64,000 nucleotides of DNA from Favolaschia claudopus. Lineage: Eukaryota; Basidiomycota; Agaricomycetes; Agaricales; Mycenaceae. This document shows positions 10,772-23,492 of the stretch, piece after piece. Position 1 is the stretch's first letter. The number at the start of each line of letters is the position of its first letter. The stretch lies in NCBI GenBank assembly GCA_037176885.1, contig JAWWNJ010000003.1:496001-560000 (forward strand), given 5' to 3'. A program made the position numbers and the translations under genes. The notes under the pieces were generated by a model. It was not told where the DNA came from and searched no databases. It saw only the letters and a list, made by a program, of their open reading frames with translations.

Positions 10772-11837
10772 TATCTTTCTCAAACTTGCCTCCACATGCA
10801 GTGTATTTGCCGTGCCAATGGATCTGTGCCCTTGTCGCCCCCAAACGGCGATGGCAAGGGCAGATTAGAGGCGGTTTGATAAAGATTTCCTTTTTTGGGG
10901 GTGACATCAGATTTTGCCGCCAGGCAGATGATCAATACGTGTCCCACCTGGAAAAAAATTGGTCATTTCGAGCGCTTTATTAGGACCCTGGTCTATCCAC
11001 CCAAATGCCAGATCCCGTCGGTTCGGACAATTTTTGGAGGGGAGAGGTCGCGAAGGCCAGATGCCGTTCGGACAAATTTTGGTGGGCGAGGGTCAGTATA
11101 CCTAGATCCCGTTCGGACAAATATCAGCGGCTGGGTCAGCCGTCGAGTTGGCCGGCCTGCCGAGAACTCGGAGTCTCTTTGATTTCTTCAAAATTAGGCT
11201 TATGAATGTCTGTGGAGAGCCGGCGGAATTCAAGTTTTCAAGTTGCGAAAAGAGAAGAGAAAGGGAGAGAAAAGGGAGAGACTCACTATGTACCTGAGAC
11301 TCTGTATACAAGAAATCAGCGCTTCAGAAGCACTGTAGCGCCCTCCAAAGCAATCGCAATCTTGATTTCTTATGCCCCGATTAGGCAGATCAGAGGTATT
11401 CAAAATATGGTAAGACGTATGTCCTTTCGGAGCAGCTGCCTCCTTGGGACATACTGTACTATTTCGACCATAGATTCACCGGGTGTGACATGTTATTGTT
11501 TAGATTCAACTTTGATGAAATTCCCTTTTTGGGCGATTTTTCGCATTTTGCTGATCAATTTTGATGGGAAAATGGGCCAAAACTGCCTTGTGACGTGTTA
11601 AAAAATTAAATAGCTTCAATTCAAAGGTCGATGTGACGCGTTACTTGAATCTACGGTCGAAATAGTACAGTAATCTCAGCCAATCAAATTCAAGATCTCC
11701 TCGGAAGTTTCCTCGGCCGTTCTCACACTCAGTCCGAAAAAACCGATGAACCATTCTTCGACGCTGAATTCACATTGAAATGCCTTCAGATGCGCTCACA
11801 ACCATACTCTGAGACTTGTTTCACGTTGGAGACAGTA

Positions 11838-12364
11838 CTCGGCATGACCAAAAGTAACCGGAATTGTAGAAGTTATATAGGAATTTCAATGGTCAACCAG
11901 CTTTGATGGGTCCAGATCTTACCTATAGCATGTTTTCTCTGACTTGCATGACATAAACACCGATTGGAACATCGGACAGCCAGAGAAATATTCGAAATTC
12001 AGAAATTTCCCAATTTGGCAATATCTGCGTTTTTAAAATAGCAATTGGACAGATATGGGGTCAATGAGTACTCGAAAAATGGGATTTAGGTCTTATGACA
12101 ATGTAGATGAAATGCCAGAATTTAGCATCCTAGTCTCCACCTTTTGTGAGACGTTAAAAACTGGGCATAATGTTCAACCATCATAACATAAATAATTGCA
12201 ATTCAAATAGACGCACAACAAAGAGCACAGTGGACCCAAACTACTTTATATGCAACAGCATATACTTCTACCATGATTACAGTACCAATCCTCCCAGCGG
12301 TTCTGTGTGCTAGCTTGCCATATATAGGCAATTTGTGATTCCGGTTACTTTTGGTCATACCGAG
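11838..12364. mobile_element. TA-flanked MITE, family CTCGGTGTGACC, copy 2 (diverged)
   Basis: A 527-bp element begins CTCGGCATGACCAAAAGTAA and ends with its inverse, flanked by TA (11836-11837, 12365-12366). The interior differs from copies 1 and 3, so it is a diverged subfamily. Confidence 0.82.
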
Positions 12365-12527
12365 TATAGCAATTGCCTAGGCACAATTTCTTCGAGTTCT
12401 TGGCCTAAACACTTTAGAAATATACGCAAACCTGAGACTCGGAGTTCAATTGGACTCTGGCTAAACTCCGGGAGCAGCAGGTATTGTGTCTCTCTGAAGC
12501 TTTAGTGAAACTGCCTATGTAATTAAT

Positions 12528-12730
12528 AGCGGGTTTGTGCAAAGCGACCCGGGTCGCTTTTCGATCGCTCAGATCTCCACAACAACAGATACCAGGTGTG
12601 AGCTCTAAGCGACCTATAGGAGTATTGCCCTGGGGCACTCTTAGGTCGCTGGGACTTCACACCTGGGACTGCTCGTTGTCGAGATCTGAGCCGTCCCAAA
12701 GCGACCCGGGTCGCTTTGCACAAACCCGCT
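12528..12730. mobile_element. 203-bp foldback element, AAT target duplication
   Basis: Nearly the whole element is one inverted repeat: both arms begin AGCGGGTTTGTGCAAAGCGA and remain similar for about 100 bp. A second palindrome AGCGACCCGGGTCGCT lies inside each arm. AAT flanks both ends (12525-12527, 12731-12733). The end and TSD resemble those of the AGAGA(C/G)TTTGCGG elements, suggesting one superfamily. Confidence 0.82.
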
Positions 12731-12733
12731 AAT

Positions 12734-14346
12734 AAATACAAGAACATTGTTGAGTTTTCTCTCCCAACCATCATGTTCTGTGAATCTACTTATTATTCCG
12801 CACGAATCCCCTTCCTCGTGCGTTTCAGATGCCCAATCCACGCAAGGGCCGTGTACTACAACATACAAACCCCAATAGAACCATAATAAACTCTGCGCAT
12901 GTTCCCATATTTTTATTTTTATTTGACAACCAGACTTTTATGAACCTAAACTCGAAGTTCGACTTCATCTCAACAGAGCTTGATTTCCGATCCAACCGTG
13001 CTTGACTTTTTCCAGTTCAAATCATGCCTTACAAGCTCGCCATTCAACCCGATTTTATATTCATAGATAGATCTGAAGTGATTTGAACTATACGTGAGCT
13101 CCGGTGATCTCAATATGTGGCCTAATGAACAGGTGTGGCAAATGTGCTGAGAGCATCTAGAGTTGGGGTCAGAGGACACGTCTGAGCGTCAAGAAAAAAC
13201 ACGCACCAAATATTCGGACTTGCGCCGTCCTCAAACGATGTCAATTCTCCGCCAATTGAAATTCCAAACCAGCCGTGTGTCCGGAAAGTTGAATACAACA
13301 AGGTCTTGCTCCTCCGAATTCCGAGCACGAAACGGCGCAGGTGCGCTGTTGCTGTAAGGTCGAAAGTAGGCCGTTGGGGTAGCGCGGATTGCGGGTTGTG
13401 GGAAGGGCATCAGCTGAAAGTGGGCCGGGTTTCTGGGAGGCCGTCTTCTTCTGGCATTCTTTCTAGCACCTCCGTGCATGCTTACGAGCAACGAAAGTGC
13501 GTAGAGCGCGACGCGACGATGCGACGAGGTAAGAGATAGGAATTTGATTGGCATAACAATGACACCATCATTCATGTGGCCCGGCATTGGACGGATCACA
13601 AAAGTATGCCTTTTCCGGACATAACCCTCCACGGACATGATTAATGAGCCCAAAATTATGCGCCCAAAAACGACTTGCTTTGGCGAAATAAGGCGAAAAG
13701 ACGATTTTTGACGGCACGGCAGTGCTACATCCGGTTCGGACAAAAACCACCCAATTCGCCTCGAAACCGGTTCGGACAAAATTGGGGGTTTGGGCCAAGG
13801 GCCTTCCGAGATGAGAAATTTCCTTATATAGAAGGGGGGGAGGGGGGTCCCAAGGGCCTCGAGAAAAAACTTTCATATGATTTTTTGTAACTCGGTTCTG
13901 AGGGTTGTAAGTATGCAGCAGTATATGCTAGGTACGTTGCTCTACAGCCTTATTTTAGCAATTCAGTACTTCAGATCCAACTCTGGCCACCATTGTCACC
14001 GTCAGATGGGTTTGACCGCCGCTCGGGCCTCTCGGCATCCTCGGCTGTCAGTGTGTATGCTGTTGTTTGGTCCAGAAGACTGGTTGCTGACATTGAGATT
14101 TAAATATCAATTTTGCCTGTCTCGGTAACCCAGACGTTATGAGAGCACAGCGGACCTGCTCAGAGCAGTGTATCAGAATATATACCGAGGCGGCTAAAAG
14201 CCGGGAGAGCTCACAGAGGACGACGAGCTGGAGGATGTGTGCGGGGACGCAGACGACGAGGGACGTGGGGGTAAAAGACAAGATAATTCGATATCGATCT
14301 ACGCGCGACAGGATGTGAGAAGTATGATACTATATGACGGGCTTTA
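12734..14346. other. Stretch without a supportable gene
   Basis: The longest open frame (13231-13779, minus) is 182 codons but shows no motif, and parts of it recur as the GGTTCGGACAAA phrase found at 11020-11120. It is likely decayed repeat. A G-run occurs near 13840. Confidence 0.5.
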
Positions 14347-15218
14347 TTGGACAAAAGTGGGATGGTCACGCGTGACATCAATGCCCATGCATGATCATCC
14401 ATGAACGTCCATGGTCATTCATGGTGCCCTGTCCGGCATCGATGAACGTGCATGAGTGGCCAATGGGCATGAATTTAATGAAGTTTTTCAAGCAAATTTC
14501 TCCATGCATGACCACGGAATGGCCATGATCCCTGATGCCGAAGAATTCCACTCCATTCGGCTTCTCGGGGAGAACCTCGGCTTCCGGCGGTCCGCTGATC
14601 TGTCGAGTTACTTATAGTTCAATTGCAGAGAACTAATAGTGGTGTGAACTCTCGGCACTCTCAAATTGTGGAAAATCTGACTGTATAGTGACGCAAGTTG
14701 GCTAAAATTTAAATGCTCGTCAGCAATGCTCATAGAGTCGATGCAAATGTAGCAGGCACTTAGACCTATGTAGCATCCGTCCACAATCAATCGGAGCCAA
14801 CTTACTTATGGAATGCAGAAGGGATGAATCAAAATAAGGCTATGTACTGAGCTCTATAATATTTAACGAATCGTGTTCACTAGGAAGTAAATAGTTCGCT
14901 GCGCTGCTTTTCTGCCAAATCTGTACATCAAAATTGATGGAAAAGTGCTTCGGATCAAATAAATACCGAAGTTGAAAATTGACAGAATGACCATGAATGA
15001 CCATGGATTAAGCAGACATGCATGGCAAGCTAGTAGAGTATTAAGGTAACGAAATCTCAGTGTCTCATCCATGGTCATTGCATGCTCGAGATCAGGCGAA
15101 ATCGGCCATCATGCATCCATCACGCATGAACATTCGAGTTCATGCATGACCATGGGCACACATGCATGACCACGCACTGTCATGCATGATCATGCAGGCT
15201 CACGCTACTTTTGTCCAG
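14347..15218. mobile_element. TA-flanked element with CATGCATG palindrome arrays
   Basis: The ends are TTGGACAAAAGT and, inverted, CTGGACAAAAGT, with TA at 14345-14346 and 15219-15220. Inside, both ends (14380-14530 and 14985-15200) are packed with CATGCATGACCATGG-like self-complementary words. There is no coding sequence. It is 872 bp and Tc1/mariner-like by target only. Confidence 0.72.
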
Positions 15219-16462
15219 TAACTCCAGCCATAATGGGGAAGCTTGCTTCCCCATTCATCGGTATAGGGCTCCGGAATGCAGATGCTTACAAATCTCCGTC
15301 CAGGTGGTTTGTAAGCATGTCCTGGAGTCCTGACTCCGTGGCCTCGGACTTCGGAAACGGCCGACTGTCATGCAGCTGTCAGTCTCACGTGACCTCGGAA
15401 TTCGCGCCGAAACAAAATTGAACCTCTTTGCTTGCTCTTTGCCGCTTCAACCTTGCTTCAACCTGGATGGATGGATGTATGAGCCAAATCAACCAGCCAA
15501 TGCTTTCTCTCAAGCAAAATAAAATTAAAGAGGTCTATGCTTCCAAATACTCCACAGCGCATATGAAATACAGCTCAGGGGCAGGGGCATGTCAATCGCA
15601 TTCTGGATAGCCCTGTACACCGGAGATCTCCTTTACAGCAACCAAATTTTGTTCAGGTTAACTGGAATGGCCAGCAACTTCAACCTCGAACCGCTTGCCG
15701 AATTGCTGAGATGCAGAACACTGGGAATGCTGGTACTTTAGCAGGACAGAATGAAGACCAGGATATTCAAAGTCCACCTCCGTCACCAACACGTAGAACT
15801 CAAGGTCCAGATCCACCTCCGGTGCAGCAGAATCCTGTACAGCCAGTGCAAAATAAGTATAGTACAAAGACAGGGAAATGCTCAACCCAATGCTCAAGGT
15901 TGAAGAAGACCAGTTGCTAGAGAGCCACATCCTGAGAATCCTGACCTGCTATATTGCACAAGTGGCAGCCATCAGTCACCGTACCTTCTGCTGACTTTGA
16001 GGGAAGGAAGAAAACATTGAACGGAACAGCATTTCGATCACCTTTCCTGTTGCAAAGATTGCAGAAGCCAAATGAAACCATAGTGTGTCAGATGCTCAGA
16101 ATGGAGAGAGGCTTTGGGTTTAAAACTCAATACTTATGGATTCAATATACAGGATATTCTTACTGAATTTCAATTTCTTGAGCCCGTGGGGAATACAAAT
16201 ATTCGCTATAGATTCCCGGCGACGGGATCAATCACCCTTTTCAGCAGTTGCATGAGTACTTAGAATAGATTAGCGAGTGTACTTGCTCTGTACTATGTAG
16301 TATGTAATTCAGTAAATTGCATGTACGGACTGAAGCTATGATCTGAACGACTATCTTCAGATTTCATGTCCTCCACACAAGAGAGGGTGAAACGAGCCTA
16401 GACTGAAGCAAGCTTCCCCTCCTATGTGGACCATTGTCCACATACATCATATTACTACTACC
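15219..16462. other. Stretch without a supportable gene
   Basis: It contains a perfect hairpin GGGGAAGCTTGCTTCCCC at about 15235-15252, which resembles the one at 19994-20011 beside a putative Helitron start. A Pro/Gln-rich open frame (15711-15920) has no recognised domain. Confidence 0.45.
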
Positions 16463-16960
16463 TAGTCTAGTAGTTACCGCGGGGGTCCGACCGGAGTGCA
16501 CCCTTATTACATAATCTGTCAACAATTGGGCCACGTGCATCTGCCACGTTGAGGTGGGGGGACTGTGGGGGGACTGTGGAGGACGTGGATGGTTGACGTA
16601 CGGCCTTGTACGGCCATGCACGGCAAAGGTCGGGCCATAGTCATATCATTCGAGTTGAATTCGAGCCTAAGAGCAACCTAAGAGAGCACTTTTGCCAAAC
16701 TTTGTGATTTACTGGAGTACTTACCTCATATATAACTTTTTTTTTAGATCTAGGTACTGTAAACAGCATCTTTTGATCAGCTCCTGGATGTGGATTCGGC
16801 TTGACAGTGCATATAACGACTCGGAAAGAGTACCCGGGAGGCTTCTGACAGATTATGTAATAAGAACGTACTCCGGTCGGACCCCCGCGGTAAGTAACAG
16901 ACTCTATATCTGTCGAGGTACGAGACACAAGATACTAGAGCGTCTGTCTACGAGAGACTA
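16463..16960. mobile_element. MULE-like element, family B, copy 1
   Basis: A 498-bp element starts TAGTCTAGTAGTTACCGCG and ends AGACTA, with perfect 9-bp TSD ACTACTACC (16454-16462, 16961-16969). The TIRs share GTTACCGCGGGGGTCCGACC and TTATTACATAATCTGTCA. The left arm has lost about 55 bp of terminal hairpin that the right arm keeps (GTCTGTCTACGAGAGACTA). Non-coding. Confidence 0.88.
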
Positions 16961-17009
16961 ACTACTACCGGGACTCTCGGACCGACGCGAATATATACAG
17001 GTTCTGACA

Positions 17010-17577
17010 CAGTGTTCCTTCTTAAGGCCTTATTAGAGACTTTGCGGTAGCCACCGGTGGCTATCGGAGGCTAGTTTTTCTTGAGACCGGATGGCCGCTT
17101 ATGGATGGATTAGCCACCATTTGTACCACCTATTCAGGGGATGCTAGGGTGGCTACCTTGAGCGGGAGGCTCAAAAATCTATTGCACACGGAGAGCCACA
17201 AATAGCCACCGGTGGCTTCCGCAAACTCTCTATTAAGGGCACCTCAGAAGGCTAAGGCCTTAAAGGCCTTAATAAGGTTATTAAGGGCTCCATATTAAGG
17301 GAGGGGCCTTAGGATGAAAAATACAAAAATTTCCGGGCTTTTTTAGATGCATTTTTCGGGGCGTTCCAAAGCGGTTTTGCTTCTTATGGGTTGCTCCAGC
17401 TGGGCTGAACTTGATGTTCTTGGACTGAAATTGCTCCCGCCAAGGCAATGCAGGTAACCGAGCTGACCTAAGGGTTAAGCCTTAGAATGAATTAACCCTT
17501 AATTTCAAGTTAATGCTAAGGGTTAACATGAAGCTGGATCCATCTTAACCCTTAATTAAGCCTTACCTTAGATCACG
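17010..17577. mobile_element. TTAAGGCC palindrome-array element (copy 1)
   Basis: It begins CAGTGTTCCTTCTTAAGGCC, identical to the ends at 41749 and 44139, and is filled at both sides with TTAAGGCC, CCTTAATAAGG and TTAACCCTTAATT words. The right limit is approximate. The 197-bp AGAGAC element is nested at 17035-17231. No TSD was identified. Confidence 0.6.
17035..17231. mobile_element. 197-bp TIR element, copy 2 (target ATT)
   Basis: It has the same length and ends as 4049-4245, with ATT at 17032-17034 and 17232-17234. The empty site is visible in the TTAAGGCC elements at 41749 and 44139 (GGCCTTATTAAGGGC). Confidence 0.87.
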
Positions 17578-17669
17578 TCACCCTTCTCGGCTACGTTCGG
17601 CATCTTCGGCAGCTGCCAAAGGCCCGCAGCATTAAGAGCCTGTTCGGGTGCGAGCTACCGTAGCTGGTA

Positions 17670-18331
17670 CAGTGCCGGACACGCAAAGTCGACAACTTTG
17701 ATCTTCCATTTATGGAAGGTGTTACACATGCCCAGGCGGCTAGTTTTTTGTGTAAACACGATGTTATGGAACCAAAGAATGGTTTTGCACGAGCCGATTT
17801 CCCCAAAACTCAAAATCAAAAAAAAATTCACCCCAAAAATTCGGCCGGACACCTAAATTTGATGGGAAAATTACGAAACATAGCGCAATCGACTCCGTTA
17901 ATCGAGCTGGTTCTGTTCCTGATAAAACAAAAAATAATTTCACGAGCCATTTTGACACAAATTCCTTACCGTATTTGGACATTTTACATCATGTTGATCA
18001 ATTCCGTCACCGAACACGCTTGCCGTCCACCGTGCCGTTCCGCTGCCGTGAGTTGGTGTTGAAAGTTTGCACGGATTTCTGCCTAGATTGCAGTCCCGGC
18101 CGTTCGACACCACTCAGAGATCAAAAATTTTGCCCTCGGAGCTCAAAATAGGTACACAGAGTTTCGATTTTTGACCCCAAAAATTTGGCCACAGCAATGT
18201 CGTGGGAAAAACTTCGGAGGTGGTTTTTTGAGCTTTTCCGGGGTCGGCGAATCCGATTCTGAAGTCAGATTTATCCTCAAAATTCCCGTTCGCCGGCAAT
18301 CAACATTGTCCACTTTGGGTGTCCGGCACTG
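17670..18331. mobile_element. Complete mariner-type MITE (CAGTGCCGGACA ends)
   Basis: A 662-bp element with ends CAGTGCCGGACA and its inverse is flanked by TA (17668-17669, 18332-18333). Related to the truncated copy at 9436-9638. Frames inside are short and unconvincing. Confidence 0.83.
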
Positions 18332-18333
18332 TA

Positions 18334-19945
18334 CTTAGCAGCTACCAATTCCCTCATTTGGTAGTCGTGCGAACCTCATGCCGTTGCGCAAATCTTGTGA
18401 CTGATATCACGGATGTGACTATCCCCTCCCTGAATGCCGAGATACCGCCTGAACGCGCCCTGCCTTTGAATGATGACCATACAATTTTCTCACCGCTCAA
18501 ACTCCAGTACAGAGGCAGTTTAGCAATTATCAAGCAAATTAGATGCCAGATAATTGCTATAGGTGCACCCAGACGATATTTATTGAATTAGTTGAAGCAA
18601 GGCGATGGTTCTGACAGCCCCCTTCAAGCATTTGAGACCATTAGCTTCAAAATTTGGTTTTTTTTTCAATGTACTGGGTAACGTGGCCAGAAAAACGCGA
18701 AAAAGAAAGGAAAAGAGAGGAGAAAGGGAGAGGGTATGGATATACTAGGACACTAAGGAGACCTTGTCGAGAGTTCTAAATGATGATAAATCAACGATAA
18801 ATTACACCAACCGCAACAACGCGACGACGACCGGGCTCGGGAGTGCGCCTGCAAGAGGCACTTTGTCTCAAGTGCTTTTGCACAGAGGTGAATGTGATTG
18901 AAATTGAATTAAGTACAATCAGGAAGCTGTACTTATGATCTAGAGAATCATGTACTGAACAGCGGCAACAGAGAGAGATCCAGCTGTAAAAGATCCTCTG
19001 CTCACTCGTAGTATGCAATATCCGAAATGTCTGCAGAGAACTTAGCGATAGAGGATAGAGAATTAGTGGGAACTTGAAAGATCATGCACGCACCTATGCG
19101 CTGGCTGAATAAGGTGAATCGAGGAAGTCCGAGTCCTTGACCTACCGATGTCGAGTTTAGTCAAAAAATATGGAAGAGAAACAGAATTGGCAACACACGA
19201 AGAACCCTGACCAGTGCATATCCAAATGCCCTCTATTCATCGTCTTGCTATAGGAACACGGCCTTTCTTGATTGGATAATTCAAATCCGCAAGTAAGCTT
19301 TCTGGGTGCCAGCGCGACGCATGAAGAGAAGAGATAGCCAGTAGATATTAATCAGGAGAGGTCCCACGGTCTTGGGGCCCGGTGGGCAGCGTCGTGGCTA
19401 CATGTTCAAGGCCGCAGCGCTGACAAACAGCTAGTCATTGAGGCTATTTCAAAGAGGGTGAATGCAGGGATTGTGAGGGATTGCCACGGATTTTGGGCAG
19501 TCTAGTAATTATTTGAAGAAGTTTAAAAGAGGTAGAAAGGAAGCTTTGAGTGACACAAGGTGATACCCTGTCAGTTGAGAGGCTTGCGAAGCAGAGAGAG
19601 CGAGGAGCAAGCCAGGAGGAGGAACGGAAGGAAGAGTGATGTCACGCCGTGACCGTGACTGTTATCTGCGAGCCTCGGCTGTTATCTGGTGAAACCTGAA
19701 TTTGACGGGTTCGGGCTCGATTTTCATAATGTAAAAAGTCAGAACATCTCAGTTTATCCTCTCATATACCCCAAACTATTCTCAGGACTTTCCGACCCCA
19801 GAAGCAGGAGAAAACGGCAAGAGTGTTATCTCAATGTTATCTGCACAGCAGATAACACCCAGCTGATCCGGACATCAACCCAAAATTTGAAGAAATAGGC
19901 TGTTCTATTTTTAGGGGTGGCATCAGATGGCGCCGCCACTGTCTA
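18334..19945. other. Stretch without a supportable gene
   Basis: A purine-rich run lies at 18695-18735. No frame with a recognisable domain and no flanked repeat was found. Confidence 0.4.
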
Positions 19946-20020
19946 TCTATCTATAATAAAAGACACTACGGGACCGCAGGTCCCGTGATAATTGGGGGAG
20001 CTTGCTCCCCCTTTTATCAG
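19946..20020 (+). mobile_element. Possible Helitron 5' terminus
   Basis: An A is followed by TCTATCTATAATAAAAGAC, matching the usual Helitron 5' pattern (A|TC..., then an AT-rich CTATAATAAAAG motif). Two hairpins follow: CGGGACC-GCA-GGTCCCG and GGGGGAGC-TT-GCTCCCCC. No Rep/helicase gene was seen in the window. A candidate 3' end in the same orientation is at 34589-34617, but linking the two is speculative. Confidence 0.4.
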
Positions 20021-20453
20021 AGCCGTCACCGAAAAGCAATAAGCTGTGCTCGAGAGCGTTTTGATGTAATCAATAAATGCGTGATATATTGTGACTCCGA
20101 GTGATGCGAGGGATTTCCGCTTGATCCAGAGACAGTCCGCTTGATCCCAGGTGATGGGTGGTGATGGGAACACAATTTTGACAGATGCGCTGGTGCTGCC
20201 ACGTCAATGTCTTCTTTCCCTTCTTCGACGACTCTCTGCGAAGAATTTGGGCTTCCTTTCCTCACGACTGTTTCACAGACGTGAGAATACAACTTCTTGG
20301 TACTCCCTGGATCCTCCGAGGATCTTTTTGTGTGTCTGTAGCTGTTGAAATAGTCTACCCTGTGTGAAGTCCACCTGCGCGGCCTTAGTTTGCTGCTGCC
20401 TCGGACCACTCTCACAGCAACACTTCGTTCCTCCTAATCTACTAGTCTACATA

Positions 20454-20812
20454 CAGTTGCGGCGAAATTAAATGCATTACCATAAAAGGAAATTCTCACT
20501 ATTTTTCATCCCTTCTGACTTGGAAGCGCCGGGAGAAAGCTTGATGATACGATGGGAGGTCTCTAAGTGCAGTATGTAAGTATGAGGTAGGTCGTTTGCA
20601 TCACGATTGAGCAAGAATGGTGCAATAAACTGTAATATAAATCGGTCAATCAGAGCCCAAGTTAACTTTCCCATGGATCATTTTGACCGCCAAAACATCT
20701 GAATTGGCGACACCAATGTTGAGCTTGCGATGACTCGGCCACGTTGCCCTGTCCAGAGCTGATTTAACAGAAATTTCCTTTTATGGTAATGCATTTAATT
20801 TCGCCGCAACTG
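20454..20812. mobile_element. Mariner-type MITE, CAGTTGCGGC family, copy 1
   Basis: A 359-bp element with about 45-bp TIRs beginning CAGTTGCGGCGAAATTAAAT is flanked by TA (20452-20453, 20813-20814). Copies occur at 47403-47771 and, with one end decayed, from 34190. Non-coding. Confidence 0.9.
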
Positions 20813-21299
20813 TATCTATTTATCGCGCTCAAACTCCCCAGGAATTCCTGAAATACAGCGGGGACTTCATCTATCTGTTGACCTGGCTTGAATCTTGACA
20901 AATCTGCTGCTTATCTGCATCTTTTGGTCAGTTCTAGACTGAGATCCTCCGAAGATTATAGCTTAATGTCTGGTAAAAAGGGTACTTCAGAGCATTCAAT
21001 ATACGACGTCTTCGACTGCTCAGCTACCTATGAAGATAATGAGATTGAGAGATAATTAGGCACAAACGCTGCCACGATGGGCTCCAGCCCTTAGTTATGG
21101 CTTGACAAGATTGAGAGACTATCTGCCGTTCAACCTCTTGTCCTTGATTCAATTGGACCCCCCGCAATATTGTAGACCTTCTGAGATTGTATAGCTCATC
21201 TGCAATTCAGTAGAAACATGGTCACCTCCGACGAGGCGTAGAAATTGATATGTTTGTGGTTGAGAGCATACAAAGGTCTAAGATGTGATTACTCACTGC

Positions 21300-21530
21300 G
21301 GAAAGGAAAAGCACTTCATCTGAGTGCGTAAGCACTCAAATCCGAAAAGCCGAACTCAATTTGAGTGCGTTAGTTTTGGACTCCATTTGAGTGCCTTTCC
21401 TGGCACTTCAGTTGAGCGCCTTCAAAGCACTATATCTGAAAGCACTCTACTTGAGTGCTCCACAGCACACTCGGAAACAAGGCGCTTTCCCTGAGCGCTC
21501 TTCGGCGAACTTCATCTCAGTGCGGCTCGG
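21300..21530. repeat. Subterminal GCACTC palindrome array, left end of element 2
   Basis: Repeated GCACTTCATCTGAGTGC-like words and half-words lie in both orientations, mirrored at 25630-25860. Inferred transposase-binding sites. Confidence 0.82.
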
Positions 21531-21799
21531 ATTTGACATGTAGCAGCTCGGGGGGCTTGTTCTCATAAGTAACGCCACTCCCTCAATTCATTGGGGCAAG
21601 AAACGAATTCTTTTGCGCTACCTATCTTATTAAATTTTCAACCGAGACAAATATATACCAAGTCTATGCCCATATGCTCGCCAAATTGTGATAATATGTT
21701 CGAACAGTGTCTAAAATACTGAGTAAGTCATCCAGCAGCATGGAAAGAATCCGTATTTTATCGAGAAATAAGAAAGATTTAAGGAAGACTAGCGCGAGC

Positions 21800-22670
21800 G
21801 CGTTTCAGCACCAAGTCGGCAAATTCGGAGCGGAATGGCGGGAGGTCAGGCTGTCGGAGTTTGAAAGGGTAGGTGACTGCGTAGGCTGGCGTGGAGAGTG
21901 GAGATGACGGAGTGAACAGAGGAAAGGGGACTTGAGGGGAAGGCGGCGCGGTGCCATGGTATCGGAGAAAGAGCCGGTGGGACTCCGAGAGCGGCTGCGA
22001 CAGCGATGCGGGTAGAGGGCGGCATTGGTGCGCGGGATATCATTGAGGGTGTTGAGAGCGACGTAGAGAGCGAGATGGGCGGCAGTGGTGAACGACGCGG
22101 ACTTGAAGAGGTGAGTGAGTGAGCGGGGTGGGAGCATTGAGGTGATGGCCGGCGTACACGTCGAAACGAGACGAGGTCGGGAGTGGCAGGGCATTCGCTG
22201 AAAGAGAAAAGATGGGTTTGCATTGACTTGATCTGGTTGCGGTGTTTTGTAATTGACATACCTGCACGAAATCAGCCAGCGCTGACTTGTCGTTCCGCGT
22301 GCCTGTCGAATTGAGTCGAGAACTTGAAGAACATCGGGAAGCGTGGCGGTGGCGCGCTCTTTGCTTTGAAGAAGGTGAGTTTGAGAGTAGTGCGTTCGGA
22401 GAGCGGTAAGCTCACGGTACGATGCGGCAGCGAGTTCTGCCGCATTGTGTCACCCTGTGCGGCGGTTCGGTGAAAGCAACAAGACGGCGGAGCGAAGCTA
22501 CGAGGCGGGGAGAGCGAGGTTGGGGAATGTCGAGGGCGTTTAGTGTCGGGGGCGGAGATGGAATTGGAAACGAAGGGGCTGAACGGACGACGGTGGATTT
22601 CAACGGCGAGGTGGCGAATTTTAATAGGCGGCGGAAGGAAGGTGCGACGGAGTCGAGAGTGAGCCACGAC
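21800..22670 (-). CDS. Unidentified multi-exon gene in element 2, minus strand (fragmentary)
   Basis: Minus-strand frames read like protein: ELAAASYRELTALRTHY followed by LLQSKERATATLPDVLQ and LDSIRQARG. An intron from GTATGTCAAT (starting about 22261) to TCTTTTCTCTTTCAG joins this to a second exon. That exon contains SLTHLFKSASFTTAAH and ALYVALNTLNDIPRTNAA. The frames change once or twice, so either small introns or frameshifts are present. I do not recognise the product; it has helical, Ala/Leu-rich character. The exact start and stop are not determined. Confidence 0.4.
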
Positions 22671-23492
22671 AAATGTCGAGAGCGGAGGTGACTCGAGTCG
22701 ACGAGTGGGCCGTAGATACGGGGGGAACGTCCGAAAGGGATGGACTGAGAAGGCGGGGCCTTGTCGGCGAGTGGGTCGTCTTGAGAAGGTTCTATTAGGT
22801 GAGTCTATTGAGGAACAAGGCGGGCGTCGGGTCGTAACTGACGAAAGCGGTGGGAGAGACGGATCTTGTCGTATTCGATCGAGGTGAGTGGCGAACTACT
22901 TGTAATTGGGTCAAATCGTTGCAGATACAGACAAAGTGGTACACACACCTTATTTTGCTCCTATGACTCAATAGCCTCGCAATCAGCATTGACGTTTATT
23001 CAGTGAAGTCGGACGACGCGGACAGGGTTTGCGAGTGCTCAGTGGGTCAGAGACTGTGGTGAGCGGGTTACGAGGCGCCGTGGAGCTGTGGAAAGATTGG
23101 CGACGCAGCAACTTGAAGTGGGAGCCTGAGAGCGCGCCGTCGTGGATGTCGAAGTAGGAGTGACGAGTCAGTACTATCTCGCAGTCGCTAGTTCAGCAGC
23201 GCAACTTGCGGGGCTAGTCCGGCGAGAGGATGTGAGGCAAGAGTGGACAGACAACGGGGAATGCACAGGTAGGAGTTGATTCTCGCGCTGAGGCGGGAGA
23301 GTTATTCAGCTAGAGTAGTGTGAGGAAAGAGGACTCCGGCAAGCAATCAGTCACTTGTGTGACTGTGACATCACTTGTGACTGTACGCGTCTTGCCTTCT
23401 CCCACCATCATCGATTCATCGCCGACCATCCAGCCACTCCGGCGGCCTCGCTCGGTCTTCAAACTATCTAACATGACTCTCTGACGCTCTAG

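Noticed and set aside
13231..13779. 182-codon minus-strand frame
   Set aside because: No motif, and part of it is the repeated GGTTCGGACAAA sequence seen at 11020-11120.
17010..17577. hAT assignment for the CAGTG-ended TTAAGGCC element
   Set aside because: CAGTG ends would fit, but no 8-bp duplication is present at any of its copies.
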